NCBI GenBank assembly: GCA_944320775.1
Contig: CALUIV010000021.1
Span: forward strand, 1-52,091
Source of the DNA: an uncultured Paraprevotella sp.
GTDB taxonomy: Bacteria; Bacteroidota; Bacteroidia; Bacteroidales; Bacteroidaceae
Direction: 5' to 3'
DNA: 52,091 bases
The translations under genes were made by a program, and so were the position numbers. Position 1 is the stretch's first letter, and each line of letters begins with the position of its first letter. A model generated the notes under the pieces. That model was not told where the DNA came from and searched no databases. It was given only the letters and a program-made list of their open reading frames with translations. Below, piece after piece: positions 36,423 through 44,790 of this stretch.

Positions 36423-39400
36423 ATGGCAAACCATCTAATCATCGGACTTGGCGGCACCGGAGGCAAAGTGCTGCGTGAGTTAAGAAAACGAGTGTATGAA
36501 GAGTTTCGTAGCAACGAACCCGGTAACGGAATTTTTTTGGATTATGTGTATGTAGACTCTTCTCCATCGGATTTGGAAGACCGTACCGGCTGGAGTGTAT
36601 TGGGTAAAAGCGTACATTTAGGGGTAGCACAAAAAGTCAATATCAATGGTATCAGTACAAGTGTACTTGGCAATATCAAAATGTTTCCGGGATTGGAAGG
36701 ATTCCTCAACCCTACCGACTTGCAATTGATGCAACAAGAAATGGGAGCCTTGATCAGTGCAGGCATAGGTGGACAACGCCGTCGGTTGGGACGTACACTG
36801 ATGGCTAATAACATCTTCGATAAAAATAATCCGGGCAATTTTGAACAGGTAGTCCGTGGTGCGGTGCAGCGAATTCAGCAAGCCAGTGGTAACGAAGATG
36901 TCACTTTCCATATTTGCGCAGGCTTGGCAGGAGGAACAGGATCAGGTTCAATTATTGACGCAATCGCCCAGATAAGAACATGGTTTCCTTACCAACAGGA
37001 TACACATGCGTTCAAAATCCGTCTGTTCCTATACACACCAGAAAGAACCTTGGTCAGTGCCCGTCACGATGCAGGTTTCTATCAGGCCAATGGTTATGCA
37101 GCTTTGATGGAACTGAATGCGCTTAGCATTGGTAAATATCATCCTACAGATGTTAAAGGAGAGAAAAATATATTTTCCGGTGAAATCCGTCGATTGCTTG
37201 AAAATCAGGAAGCGTTTGAATCGGCTTATATTTACACCAATGTCAACGAACAGGGAAAGGTGCTGGATTTGTCGCACGGACTTCCTGCCGCAGTAGCAGA
37301 CTTCATCTTCCAAACCACCATTGCCAGCGAAATGGGTGGAACTAATGGCCAACTGAACCGATTGGTAGGTTGCGAGAATGACGGAGCTTCTCCTGAAAAG
37401 AATCGGGCGGGTGAAATAGCCCATAGCCGTAAGTTCCTTTCATTCGGCATCACACGTGTAGAATTCCCTGAAACGGAAATCCGTGAATTCATAACCTACA
37501 GCTATGCACTGCAAGCCGCACGCCAGCTTACCTATAACATGTGGCAAGATGGAATCGGCTACGGAGAACGTACTGTGGAGGAAGTCGGTATAGGTTTTGC
37601 AGATGAAATTCAAGATAAGAAAAATCGGGAAGGTCTGATGTTGAGCAACAATTACTTGACCTTAGCCAAACCAATTGTAGAAAGCCCTGCAACCAAAAGA
37701 TGGCGACTGTTTGAAGAAACATGGGAAACGCGTACACAAGCAGAAGCAGACGATGTGATGGCTACTGTTGACATAAAACAATGGTTAACAAACTTCTCTA
37801 CTCGATGCGAAGAATTCTTTAACCGCCAGTTCCGTCAACATGGAGTGATTGAGTTCTACAAGATACAGCAGCAGGAACGTAAAGGCTATGCCCGTGTCAT
37901 ACGCCGTCACATTGAGAAAAAACTTTTTGATGAATGGACCAGCGGAGCAGAGAATAGCAAAAGTATTCTGGAAATTGAAAAATACACCCGTCTCTTGATA
38001 GAAAACTGTAGCAGTCGTATAACCGAATTCGATGCGCAAAAGGTTAGACTGGAAGAAGAACAAGCAAATCTAAGTCTACAAATCAACGAAATTAATCAAA
38101 ACTGGGCAAATATAGGACCCTTGGATAGATTGATGAAGAAACATGAGAAAGTGTTCTCGCAATACAAAACAACCAAGAGTGAATATTATGCAGCTGCCAC
38201 CCGTGTAGTTGCATATGGCTATGCCAAAGAATTGCTTCAAGACATCATAGAGGAGTTGGGACGAATGTTAGACGGCATTTTAGCTTTCAAAGATGAACTA
38301 AATGCCATCAACGAGGAAGTACTGAAGCAGGCCTCCAGCAAATGTCAGACAAACGAAGAGCAGAAAGATACAGATATTAAGAAATACAATCCGGAAGCCG
38401 TCCGCAATATTTGCCGTCAATTTATCAGCAACAAAGAAGAAATGTCGGGAAATGCGGCTACTATCCGTACACGTATGGTGGCTAATCTGGGAGAAGATGG
38501 AGAACGTACATTTGCCAACCTTTACGACAAAACCGATTACGAATCAGCCATTGACATTGTGTTGGATGTTTGCCAGGAAAATGCGTTGCGCAACATGGAG
38601 AATGCTGCCAAGAGCGACCCACTCAACAAAATGGTAGGAGTCAATATTTTGGAGAAACTGAAATCGGAACTCAATACGGAGGAAAAGATGGAGCAGTTTG
38701 TCAAACTCGTCACCCAAACATCACGTACATATGTTCAGTTCGATGCAACAGAACGTGCTATGGTTATACCAGGAAACGTTGGGGCTATGATGCCGATGGT
38801 ACAGTTAGCTTTACCGGAAGCAGATGAACGGACAAGCGATTTCCGCCAGAAACTAATTGATGCGTTTAGGAAGGAAGTTACTGGATTTGATCCCAAACAG
38901 GATGTAGCAGTTAACTATAAGGACAATCAGATTGTGGTTATTTCTGCTAACTCCGGCTTCCCGCTCCGCTTTTTGGCCAATGTCAAGACTGCCAAGGAAA
39001 AATACGATGCCTTGGTAACTAGGCAGAACGAGAAACATCAGTTGAATACGATGGTTCTGCATACGGAAAGTTTCAAAGAAGAGCTACCCGACCTCTATGA
39101 AGAAGGTCCCGGACCACTCCGAGATAAGATGGCAAAACCGCTTATGTTAGCTTATGCCTTAGGTATCGTTGCAGAACAACAGGATCCTATTACTCAAGCC
39201 AAGTTTGATGCCATTCGTATTCCTGACGAGACTTTTGGTGACACTTGGAAACCCATGGGAAAAGGATTCGTAGAATCATGGAACGCATTAGGACAGGATT
39301 TCCAGTTGGCTCAATTGTTGAAAAAACAGGTAGATATCGAACTGACAAAGCAGGCGCGTAGCAACGACCAAAAGGCTGCTCTCCGTAAAGCCATCGGACA

Positions 39401-39521
39401 GGTTGTCCAGACCAAGATTCTGCCAAGTTCGCTTTGCGAGAACAACCAGTTCAACCCGAACTACACGAAGTTCCGCAACTTAGCAACGGAAATCATAACA
39501 GAAAAATTACAAGACTTATAA
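36423..39521 (+). CDS. Tubulin/FtsZ-superfamily protein with intact nucleotide signature and long coiled-coil extension
   Basis: 1032 residues. The N-terminal 240 residues look like the GTPase domain of the tubulin-like family (Pfam Tubulin_2): GLGGTGGK (residues 8-15) for the first phosphate loop, YVYVDSSPSD for the base-side strand, GAGQR-like GIGGQRRRLGR (115-124), and the signature GLAGGTGSGSIID (167-179), equivalent to GGGTGTG of FtsZ. QANGYAALMELNAL (221-234) is the helix that follows. Residues about 430-620 are Glu/Lys/Gln-rich with heptad patterns, suggesting long coiled coils. The rest is unassigned, including a C-terminal 145-residue domain missing from the paralogue. It should bind GTP and may polymerise. 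I recall that large FtsZ-like families have been proposed to act in membrane remodelling, but this operon differs. Confidence 0.85.
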   Translation: MANHLIIGLGGTGGKVLRELRKRVYEEFRSNEPGNGIFLDYVYVDSSPSDLEDRTGWSVLGKSVHLGVAQKVNINGISTSVLGNIKMFPGLEGFLNPTDLQLMQQEMGALISAGIGGQRRRLGRTLMANNIFDKNNPGNFEQVVRGAVQRIQQASGNEDVTFHICAGLAGGTGSGSIIDAIAQIRTWFPYQQDTHAFKIRLFLYTPERTLVSARHDAGFYQANGYAALMELNALSIGKYHPTDVKGEKNIFSGEIRRLLENQEAFESAYIYTNVNEQGKVLDLSHGLPAAVADFIFQTTIASEMGGTNGQLNRLVGCENDGASPEKNRAGEIAHSRKFLSFGITRVEFPETEIREFITYSYALQAARQLTYNMWQDGIGYGERTVEEVGIGFADEIQDKKNREGLMLSNNYLTLAKPIVESPATKRWRLFEETWETRTQAEADDVMATVDIKQWLTNFSTRCEEFFNRQFRQHGVIEFYKIQQQERKGYARVIRRHIEKKLFDEWTSGAENSKSILEIEKYTRLLIENCSSRITEFDAQKVRLEEEQANLSLQINEINQNWANIGPLDRLMKKHEKVFSQYKTTKSEYYAAATRVVAYGYAKELLQDIIEELGRMLDGILAFKDELNAINEEVLKQASSKCQTNEEQKDTDIKKYNPEAVRNICRQFISNKEEMSGNAATIRTRMVANLGEDGERTFANLYDKTDYESAIDIVLDVCQENALRNMENAAKSDPLNKMVGVNILEKLKSELNTEEKMEQFVKLVTQTSRTYVQFDATERAMVIPGNVGAMMPMVQLALPEADERTSDFRQKLIDAFRKEVTGFDPKQDVAVNYKDNQIVVISANSGFPLRFLANVKTAKEKYDALVTRQNEKHQLNTMVLHTESFKEELPDLYEEGPGPLRDKMAKPLMLAYALGIVAEQQDPITQAKFDAIRIPDETFGDTWKPMGKGFVESWNALGQDFQLAQLLKKQVDIELTKQARSNDQKAALRKAIGQVVQTKILPSSLCENNQFNPNYTKFRNLATEIITEKLQDL

Positions 39522-39546
39522 TTAACCCACTTAAAAACGAAACAAT

Positions 39547-40332
39547 ATGGCAATAAAAAAGGGTATATGCAAGAATTACGGTGAATGTGACATAGCGGAT
39601 ACCAAACCGCCCGTAATACAAGAAGCTGATAGCACAAACTTTGTGTGTGAAGAGTGTGGAAGTCCGTTAACAGAATATAAGGAAAGTACAGGACCAAATG
39701 GAGGTAACAAGCTGAAGATTATTCTGGCTTCCATCGCTGGTTTGGCTGTTGTAGGAGGAGGGGGAGCCTATTTCTTGTCTTCCGGAGACACAACTCCACA
39801 GCCGGAACAAGTAAAATTGACGAAGTCAGTATCAGAACTGAATGTAGGACAGGCCGACACTCTGCAAGCAATGGTGACTCCTAACGAAGCAACAGCGCAA
39901 CTAGAATGGACATCGAGCGATTCAAGCATCGTAAGCGTCGAGGACGGTGTGGTGAAAGCACTTACCGAAGGCAAAGCCCAAATAAGCGTACAAGTGACAG
40001 GCGCAGAGGGTCTGACGGATGTTTGTACCTATACGGTTACTAAAAAGGAAGAAGAAGAAGAACAGAAAGGAAAAACAGAAAAAAAAGGTAGAGGCGAAAA
40101 AACATCAACAGATATAAATTTAGGATACGCTTCATACCAAGGCGACACGAAAAATGGGAAACCACATGGCAATGGTACCTTAATGTTTAAGTCCAGACAC
40201 CTCATCCCTGGAACCAAAGATAGCTATGCCGAAGCCGGTGAGCAGGTTATCGGTGCCTTCCGCGACGGCGAAATCAACATGGGTACTTTGTACCAAAAAA
40301 ACGGCAACCGGGTAGTGGTGAAACATAAATAA
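39547..40332 (+). CDS. Zinc-ribbon, transmembrane, Ig-like (BIG2) and MORN-like protein
   Basis: 261 residues with an unusual domain order. Residues 1-40 form a zinc ribbon (CKNYGEC at 8-14 and CEEC at 34-37, four Cys). A single membrane helix follows (about 55-77, LKIILASIAGLAVVGGGGAYFL). Residues about 88-165 are a bacterial Ig-like BIG2 domain (VTPNEATAQLEWTSSDSSIV then SVEDGVVKALTEGKA). A charged linker (EEEEEQKGKTEKKGRGEK) leads to a MORN-like C-terminus (GKPHGNGTLMF at about 212 and IGAFRDGEINMGTLY at about 240). The zinc ribbon should be cytoplasmic and the Ig-like and MORN-like parts periplasmic. This makes it the natural bridge between the tubulin-like proteins and the exported partners encoded downstream. 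It starts 26 bp after the tubulin-like gene. Confidence 0.82.
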   Translation: MAIKKGICKNYGECDIADTKPPVIQEADSTNFVCEECGSPLTEYKESTGPNGGNKLKIILASIAGLAVVGGGGAYFLSSGDTTPQPEQVKLTKSVSELNVGQADTLQAMVTPNEATAQLEWTSSDSSIVSVEDGVVKALTEGKAQISVQVTGAEGLTDVCTYTVTKKEEEEEQKGKTEKKGRGEKTSTDINLGYASYQGDTKNGKPHGNGTLMFKSRHLIPGTKDSYAEAGEQVIGAFRDGEINMGTLYQKNGNRVVVKHK

Positions 40333-40356
40333 GCGCCTATTTATCATACGGATAAG

Positions 40357-41478
40357 ATGAGAAAAACCGTTTTTTATTTCATGTGCTTGTTTCTCATGCT
40401 GCATACAGCAGTATGGGGACAAGTACAATATGCAACCACACGCCTGCAATCAATGGCACAACTGTTGCCTATTGACTGGAACAAGCTTGTCTGTGGAGAG
40501 AACAACGGTTATACGTATTCAGGTCATCCATTAACAATTTTTGTAAATGAATGGAATGAAGTAACGCAAATCGGCTACAAGCTGTTTCCGGAAGGCATTC
40601 GTAAGAGTAGTCCTTCTCCCGTCTACGATTTTCTGGAAAGGTACTTTCTGGAACTCGACTTGCAGAAAGACATCGACAAATCCATGCGGTTGGCACTTGA
40701 CAAAGTACAACTGAATGTAAATACTCCGGAAATCATCCACACGCTAGACGGTACAGAAAAGCTGCAGGTGGATATGCTCAGTTTGAAAAGGTATCAGGTA
40801 TCATGGTCGAAAGGTGACCGGAATATTTTGACGATTACTTTTGACATGGACTATCAGCTTCTGTCAGGCTGCAATGCGATTGAAGCCGAACAGAAATTAA
40901 TACGCGAACTCCGGCGCTATAGGCCGACAAAGGCAAAAGAAACAACCGTTGATGAGCCGGAATCGAATGTAACCGATCATGAATTCTGGCAGATAGACAA
41001 AGGATATTACATCCTTAACGAAATCCGTCATACATTGTACTATGAAAGAAAAAAGCAGAAAGAATGGAAGCTGGTGTGCGATGCCGCTCATCCGGTATGG
41101 AGTACATTCAACTTAATGCTATCTACGGATCTCGAACATCAGTTTAACCTTAATATGGTGGTCGACCGTTACGGATATCACCAGACAGAATTGAATATCC
41201 CCTTAAAGAAATGGATCGCTTTCTATCAAAATCAAGGATGCAAAGCTTATTTGGGGATAAAGACTCATCAGGATAAAACGATAACCGGAACCGTATTCAT
41301 AGTCAATGAACAGATGGGATATAACCACATGCTCACAATCGAACTGGACAAAGATATTATCGCACGTCGCAAAGGCGACATCCGCTCGCGCCTATATGCG
41401 TATATCCCTTTGCATAACGTATCGGATGATTATTTCCAGTTTTATACAAAAGTACCTGATATGGATACAATAAAATGA
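40357..41478 (+). CDS. Exported protein of unknown function (operon gene 5)
   Basis: 373 residues with a signal peptide (MRKTVFYFMCLFLMLHTAVWG, cleavage after about 21), so it is periplasmic or outer-membrane-associated. No recognisable domain. The first half has beta-like alternation (YTYSGHPLTIFVNEWNEVTQ, FDMDYQLLSGC) and reads like two related alpha/beta modules of about 150 residues, each with a long helix (KDIDKSMRLALDKVQ; AIEAEQKLIRELRRY). The region 205-330 is rich in Tyr and Trp. The stop overlaps the next gene by 4 bp (ATGA at 41475), so the two products are probably stoichiometric partners. Confidence 0.75.
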   Translation: MRKTVFYFMCLFLMLHTAVWGQVQYATTRLQSMAQLLPIDWNKLVCGENNGYTYSGHPLTIFVNEWNEVTQIGYKLFPEGIRKSSPSPVYDFLERYFLELDLQKDIDKSMRLALDKVQLNVNTPEIIHTLDGTEKLQVDMLSLKRYQVSWSKGDRNILTITFDMDYQLLSGCNAIEAEQKLIRELRRYRPTKAKETTVDEPESNVTDHEFWQIDKGYYILNEIRHTLYYERKKQKEWKLVCDAAHPVWSTFNLMLSTDLEHQFNLNMVVDRYGYHQTELNIPLKKWIAFYQNQGCKAYLGIKTHQDKTITGTVFIVNEQMGYNHMLTIELDKDIIARRKGDIRSRLYAYIPLHNVSDDYFQFYTKVPDMDTIK

Positions 41479-42203
41479 ATAATAATATGAAATACTTATT
41501 TTGCGTTTTATGCTCGTTGTTGACAGTCTTTCCATGCATTGCCCAGACAAGCAACGCGGAAACAAAAGCTCAAATCAATAAAATAAAGAAAAGCTCTTCC
41601 TACCTGTATGGCGAAGCGACGTTGGCATCTACAGAAGATGCCATAAAATTGGCCAACGAAATATTAAAAGAGGAAATAGACACTTGGATTCAAGAAAAGA
41701 AAAAACTCCGTGAATCCAATAACGTCGTAGTTAAGAACATCAGTAAGATTTCCCAGCAGATGACGCTGCCCAGAGGGAACATGTATCGTGCTTTTGTATA
41801 CGTGAAAAAGAGCGACATCATTCCGTCGGACAACGTAACGGTAATATCTTCTGAAAATGCTCCAAGCTACTCACACACAGAGATTAGTGTCGATAAGGCA
41901 GCTCCCAAAAGCGAATTGACATCGACTCAGGAAGCAGTTCTGAAAACCATTCTGCAACTGACCGAATTTAATCAGTTGAAAGATTGCCTGACCTCCTTAA
42001 AACGGGAAGGAAAAATAAGAGACTACGAAAAATATTCTTCTCTCGCGCAACCAGCCAGTTACTACCTAATCGTTTACAACCGGCAGGGAGCAATAGAAGC
42101 TGTTCTGGCGCCAGGAACAGACACCCGAACAAATCTGAAAACAAAAGGTTCCGACAGCATTGACAATTATAAGGGAAGAGGTGCCATCGGATTTAAATTC
42201 TAA
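41475..42203 (+). CDS. Exported protein of unknown function (operon gene 6)
   Basis: 242 residues; the start may be the second ATG at 41484 (MKYLFCVLCS). A signal peptide (to about CIAQ, residue 24) indicates export. The mature part begins with a long helix (AKAQINKIKKSS-like, then TEDAIKLANEILKEEIDTWI) that resembles helical TolB/LPP20-type N-termini. A conserved-looking core, LPRGNMYRAFVYVKKSDI, recalls small envelope domains of the LPP20 kind, although I am not sure. The C-terminus (YYLIVYNRQGAIEAVLAPGT) looks like a beta-sheet with a hydrophobic core. The gene is translationally coupled to the preceding one. Confidence 0.75.
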   Translation: MNNNMKYLFCVLCSLLTVFPCIAQTSNAETKAQINKIKKSSSYLYGEATLASTEDAIKLANEILKEEIDTWIQEKKKLRESNNVVVKNISKISQQMTLPRGNMYRAFVYVKKSDIIPSDNVTVISSENAPSYSHTEISVDKAAPKSELTSTQEAVLKTILQLTEFNQLKDCLTSLKREGKIRDYEKYSSLAQPASYYLIVYNRQGAIEAVLAPGTDTRTNLKTKGSDSIDNYKGRGAIGFKF

Positions 42204-42231
42204 CATTCAACTATTTATATTTATTTAGTAC

Positions 42232-43236
42232 ATGAAGAAAGTTTTAATACTATTCTATTTACTTGGTTTGATTGGTAGCATCCAAGTAGGTGCTCAAACA
42301 GTTACGGTCACTCTTACTACAGACTCAAGTTTCGACAATCCGACGATAATTGAGAAATTGGAAAACAATTTGAGTAGAGTCCTGACCGAAATCAACCGTG
42401 CACAAGCAGACAACCGCCCATTAAACTTGGTAGATATGCCGCTGAACGAATTTGCAGCCAACTCATTGTCTATGCTTTGGGCAAATATCCATTTCTATTG
42501 CGACGATGAGGAAGTGGTAGAAAGATGCTGGCCATTAACCAATGGCTATCTGCTTCGCCGCATCCCTCTCATTATCACCCCAGAAGGTGAAGAGTTCGGA
42601 AGTGGTACTTATCAAGAGGCAATCGTAGAATTCACACCATCGGGAACCATCTCCGACTTCCGTTTTGCTTTGGATGCACAATTGGGTGAAAGTATGGAAA
42701 AAGGCGGTAACAGCGTAGTAGAAACAGAAAGACGCATGAAGATTCTCAGTTACTGCGAACGTTTCCGAACAGCTTACAACACGAAAGACCTGAACTTTCT
42801 GAACCAGATTTTCAGCGATGATGCATTAATCATTACAGGAACAGTAGTAAAAACCAAACCGAACGAAATGGGAATTGGAGGAGAAAAAGTCCTGTACAAA
42901 AAACAGAATAAACAGCAATATCTGGCCAACCTGAAACGGGCATTCCTACGCAACAAATGGATTGATGTCAAGTTCTTTCAAATCGGTGAGAAGGGAGAAA
43001 CAGGTGGACCGGATGCCATTACACGTTCTACCGAAAATCCCAATATGTACGGAGTACGCCTACGTCAGGAATGGCGTTCGAGTAATTACAGCGACGAAGG
43101 TTACGTATTTCTGCTATGGGACTTCACTGATGAAGAAGCACCAGTTATCCATGTACGCACTTGGCAACCGGAATGGGTTGGCGGACAAAAACTCCCTGAA
43201 AATGACATTTTCTCTTTAAGTGATTTCGATTTATAA
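42232..43236 (+). CDS. Exported protein with NTF2/SnoaL-like domain (operon gene 7)
   Basis: 334 residues with a signal peptide ending VGAQ (about residue 22). Residues about 170-330 resemble the NTF2/SnoaL-like fold: a helix and a short segment with YCERFRTAYNTKDLNFLNQI then FSDDALIITGTVV, followed by curved strands (YGVRLRQEWRSSNYSDEGYVFLLWDF). In this fold a cone-shaped sheet forms a pocket for a small ligand or another protein. The N-terminal 150 residues (SFDNPTIIEKLENNLSRVL, then LSMLWANIHFYCDDEEVVERCW) are a separate domain of unknown type. The gene ends 5 bp before the next. Confidence 0.75.
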   Translation: MKKVLILFYLLGLIGSIQVGAQTVTVTLTTDSSFDNPTIIEKLENNLSRVLTEINRAQADNRPLNLVDMPLNEFAANSLSMLWANIHFYCDDEEVVERCWPLTNGYLLRRIPLIITPEGEEFGSGTYQEAIVEFTPSGTISDFRFALDAQLGESMEKGGNSVVETERRMKILSYCERFRTAYNTKDLNFLNQIFSDDALIITGTVVKTKPNEMGIGGEKVLYKKQNKQQYLANLKRAFLRNKWIDVKFFQIGEKGETGGPDAITRSTENPNMYGVRLRQEWRSSNYSDEGYVFLLWDFTDEEAPVIHVRTWQPEWVGGQKLPENDIFSLSDFDL

Positions 43237-43241
43237 CAATT

Positions 43242-44762
43242 ATGAAGAGAATGATAAAAAACAAACTATTCCTGATTACTTGGGGACTCCTTTTTCTTGC
43301 TTTTCCCACAATTCAGGCTCAGAATGTATTCATGACCATCGATGAACAGACTGAGTTGCAACGGTACGTAAACCTCAATGGCAAGGCATCGGCCGTATTC
43401 GTTTCTTCCATAAACGACTTAGTCATCATATCCAACAAAAAGGAAGATAAGTTTACGCAAAAGAAAAATGGACAGATGTATGAATACGAAACGTTAATTG
43501 ACATTGCTGACGGTGATAGGACTTTTAAAGTAATGCGAAAAAATACAGCATTAACCGCAGAAGTAAAGAAAATATTCACCAAGAAAAACCAACGCCATTA
43601 TTTTAAGGTAGAAGTCGTAGACAATCCCATCATCTTGAATGAGCAGGGCGGCCGGGCAGAGGCCTATCTGGTAAATGGCAAAGCATGCGTAGAGTTCACA
43701 ACTTCTATCGAAAACTTAAAAGTGGAACATCCCAAAGGACTACCTTGTACCATTCAACGTTCTAAATCGGAAGCCGGAGCCTATGTTATATCGGTTATCG
43801 TGGACATGATTGCTTTCGACAAACTCCGCAATGCAATGAACGAAGCAGCCGAAGAGTACAATGCACAAGATGCAAAAATCCAAGAAATGGGAGAAAAAGG
43901 AATAGAAATTCCGGATGTAGAATGGCAAAAACTGGACGAACTACAGAAAAAAACAGATGCAGCCGATGTTGCGTTCAATTCTGTATCTTCACTCACGGTG
44001 TACGCCGACAAATCCAACTATCTATCTGTATCCATCAGAGACTTGTCTGTGAAGCAGAAACTGCTGTACGGCATTCTTCCATTGCTCGAAAAAGTTGAAA
44101 TCTATAACCGTAGTTATGATCAATATGTGGGCAGCGCGCAACAAGCCGAAAAAAGCCGGAAATTCAATACAGCACAAGAATTCTACGAACAAGGAGCAAA
44201 TGCCACTGACGCAACTGAAGAAGAAAAGTCTGCATGCCGCGCCAAAGCCTCGGAAATGAAAGAATGTGCAGGTTATTGGAATATGGCCAACCAAGTATTA
44301 AATAAGCTTAAAGAACTTCAAAAACAGGGAGGTAGAGCCGATTATGGAATGATTGAAGAATGTTATGAAGTAGCCATAGCCAACTACGAATCCCTATATA
44401 AAATACGAAATGACGAAGAATTCCAAAGGCGAGCTACTGTCTTGAAAAATGCATTGGATAAACTCGGGTTAGTTATAGAAGGTAACGTTGTTAAAACCGA
44501 CATGAAACAAGGGCGTTTGCTTGAAGAACCAGCTACGGATGTATCCATTTACGCATGTACAAGTGGGTTTAACAAAGATATGAAAAAAGGAAAACACGGA
44601 ACATATATAGGAAAAGTAGATGCAAAAGGAAATTTTCACGTACAAGTAGACCGACATGTTTATGCCGGCCTCCTATTTGTGCCCGATGATGCGAAAAACA
44701 ATACATGGATTTCACTTCATGAACAAAAGCATCTGAAAACGAAAGTAAGAATAAAGGATTAA
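43242..44762 (+). CDS. Exported protein with duplicated N-terminal beta modules and helical repeats (operon gene 8)
   Basis: 506 residues with a signal peptide (to about IQAQ, residue 27). Residues about 30-110 and 130-195 look like two copies of one module: YVNLNGKASAVFVSSINDL matches AYLVNGKACVEFTTSIENL. A helical hairpin follows (AMNEAAEEYNAQDAKIQEMG...ELQKKTDAADVAF). Residues about 295-420 have TPR-like helix pairs (YVGSAQQAEKSRKFNTAQEF; KSACRAKASEMKECAGYWN). The last 80 residues form a beta-rich domain (ATDVSIYACTSGF, GTYIGKVDAKGNFHVQVD) like carboxypeptidase-regulatory-type domains. The combination suggests an envelope scaffold or receptor rather than an enzyme. The gene lies 5 bp after the NTF2-like gene. 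Confidence 0.78.
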   Translation: MKRMIKNKLFLITWGLLFLAFPTIQAQNVFMTIDEQTELQRYVNLNGKASAVFVSSINDLVIISNKKEDKFTQKKNGQMYEYETLIDIADGDRTFKVMRKNTALTAEVKKIFTKKNQRHYFKVEVVDNPIILNEQGGRAEAYLVNGKACVEFTTSIENLKVEHPKGLPCTIQRSKSEAGAYVISVIVDMIAFDKLRNAMNEAAEEYNAQDAKIQEMGEKGIEIPDVEWQKLDELQKKTDAADVAFNSVSSLTVYADKSNYLSVSIRDLSVKQKLLYGILPLLEKVEIYNRSYDQYVGSAQQAEKSRKFNTAQEFYEQGANATDATEEEKSACRAKASEMKECAGYWNMANQVLNKLKELQKQGGRADYGMIEECYEVAIANYESLYKIRNDEEFQRRATVLKNALDKLGLVIEGNVVKTDMKQGRLLEEPATDVSIYACTSGFNKDMKKGKHGTYIGKVDAKGNFHVQVDRHVYAGLLFVPDDAKNNTWISLHEQKHLKTKVRIKD

Positions 44763-44790
44763 TAATTTGTCTAACTAAATATCTTAAAAA

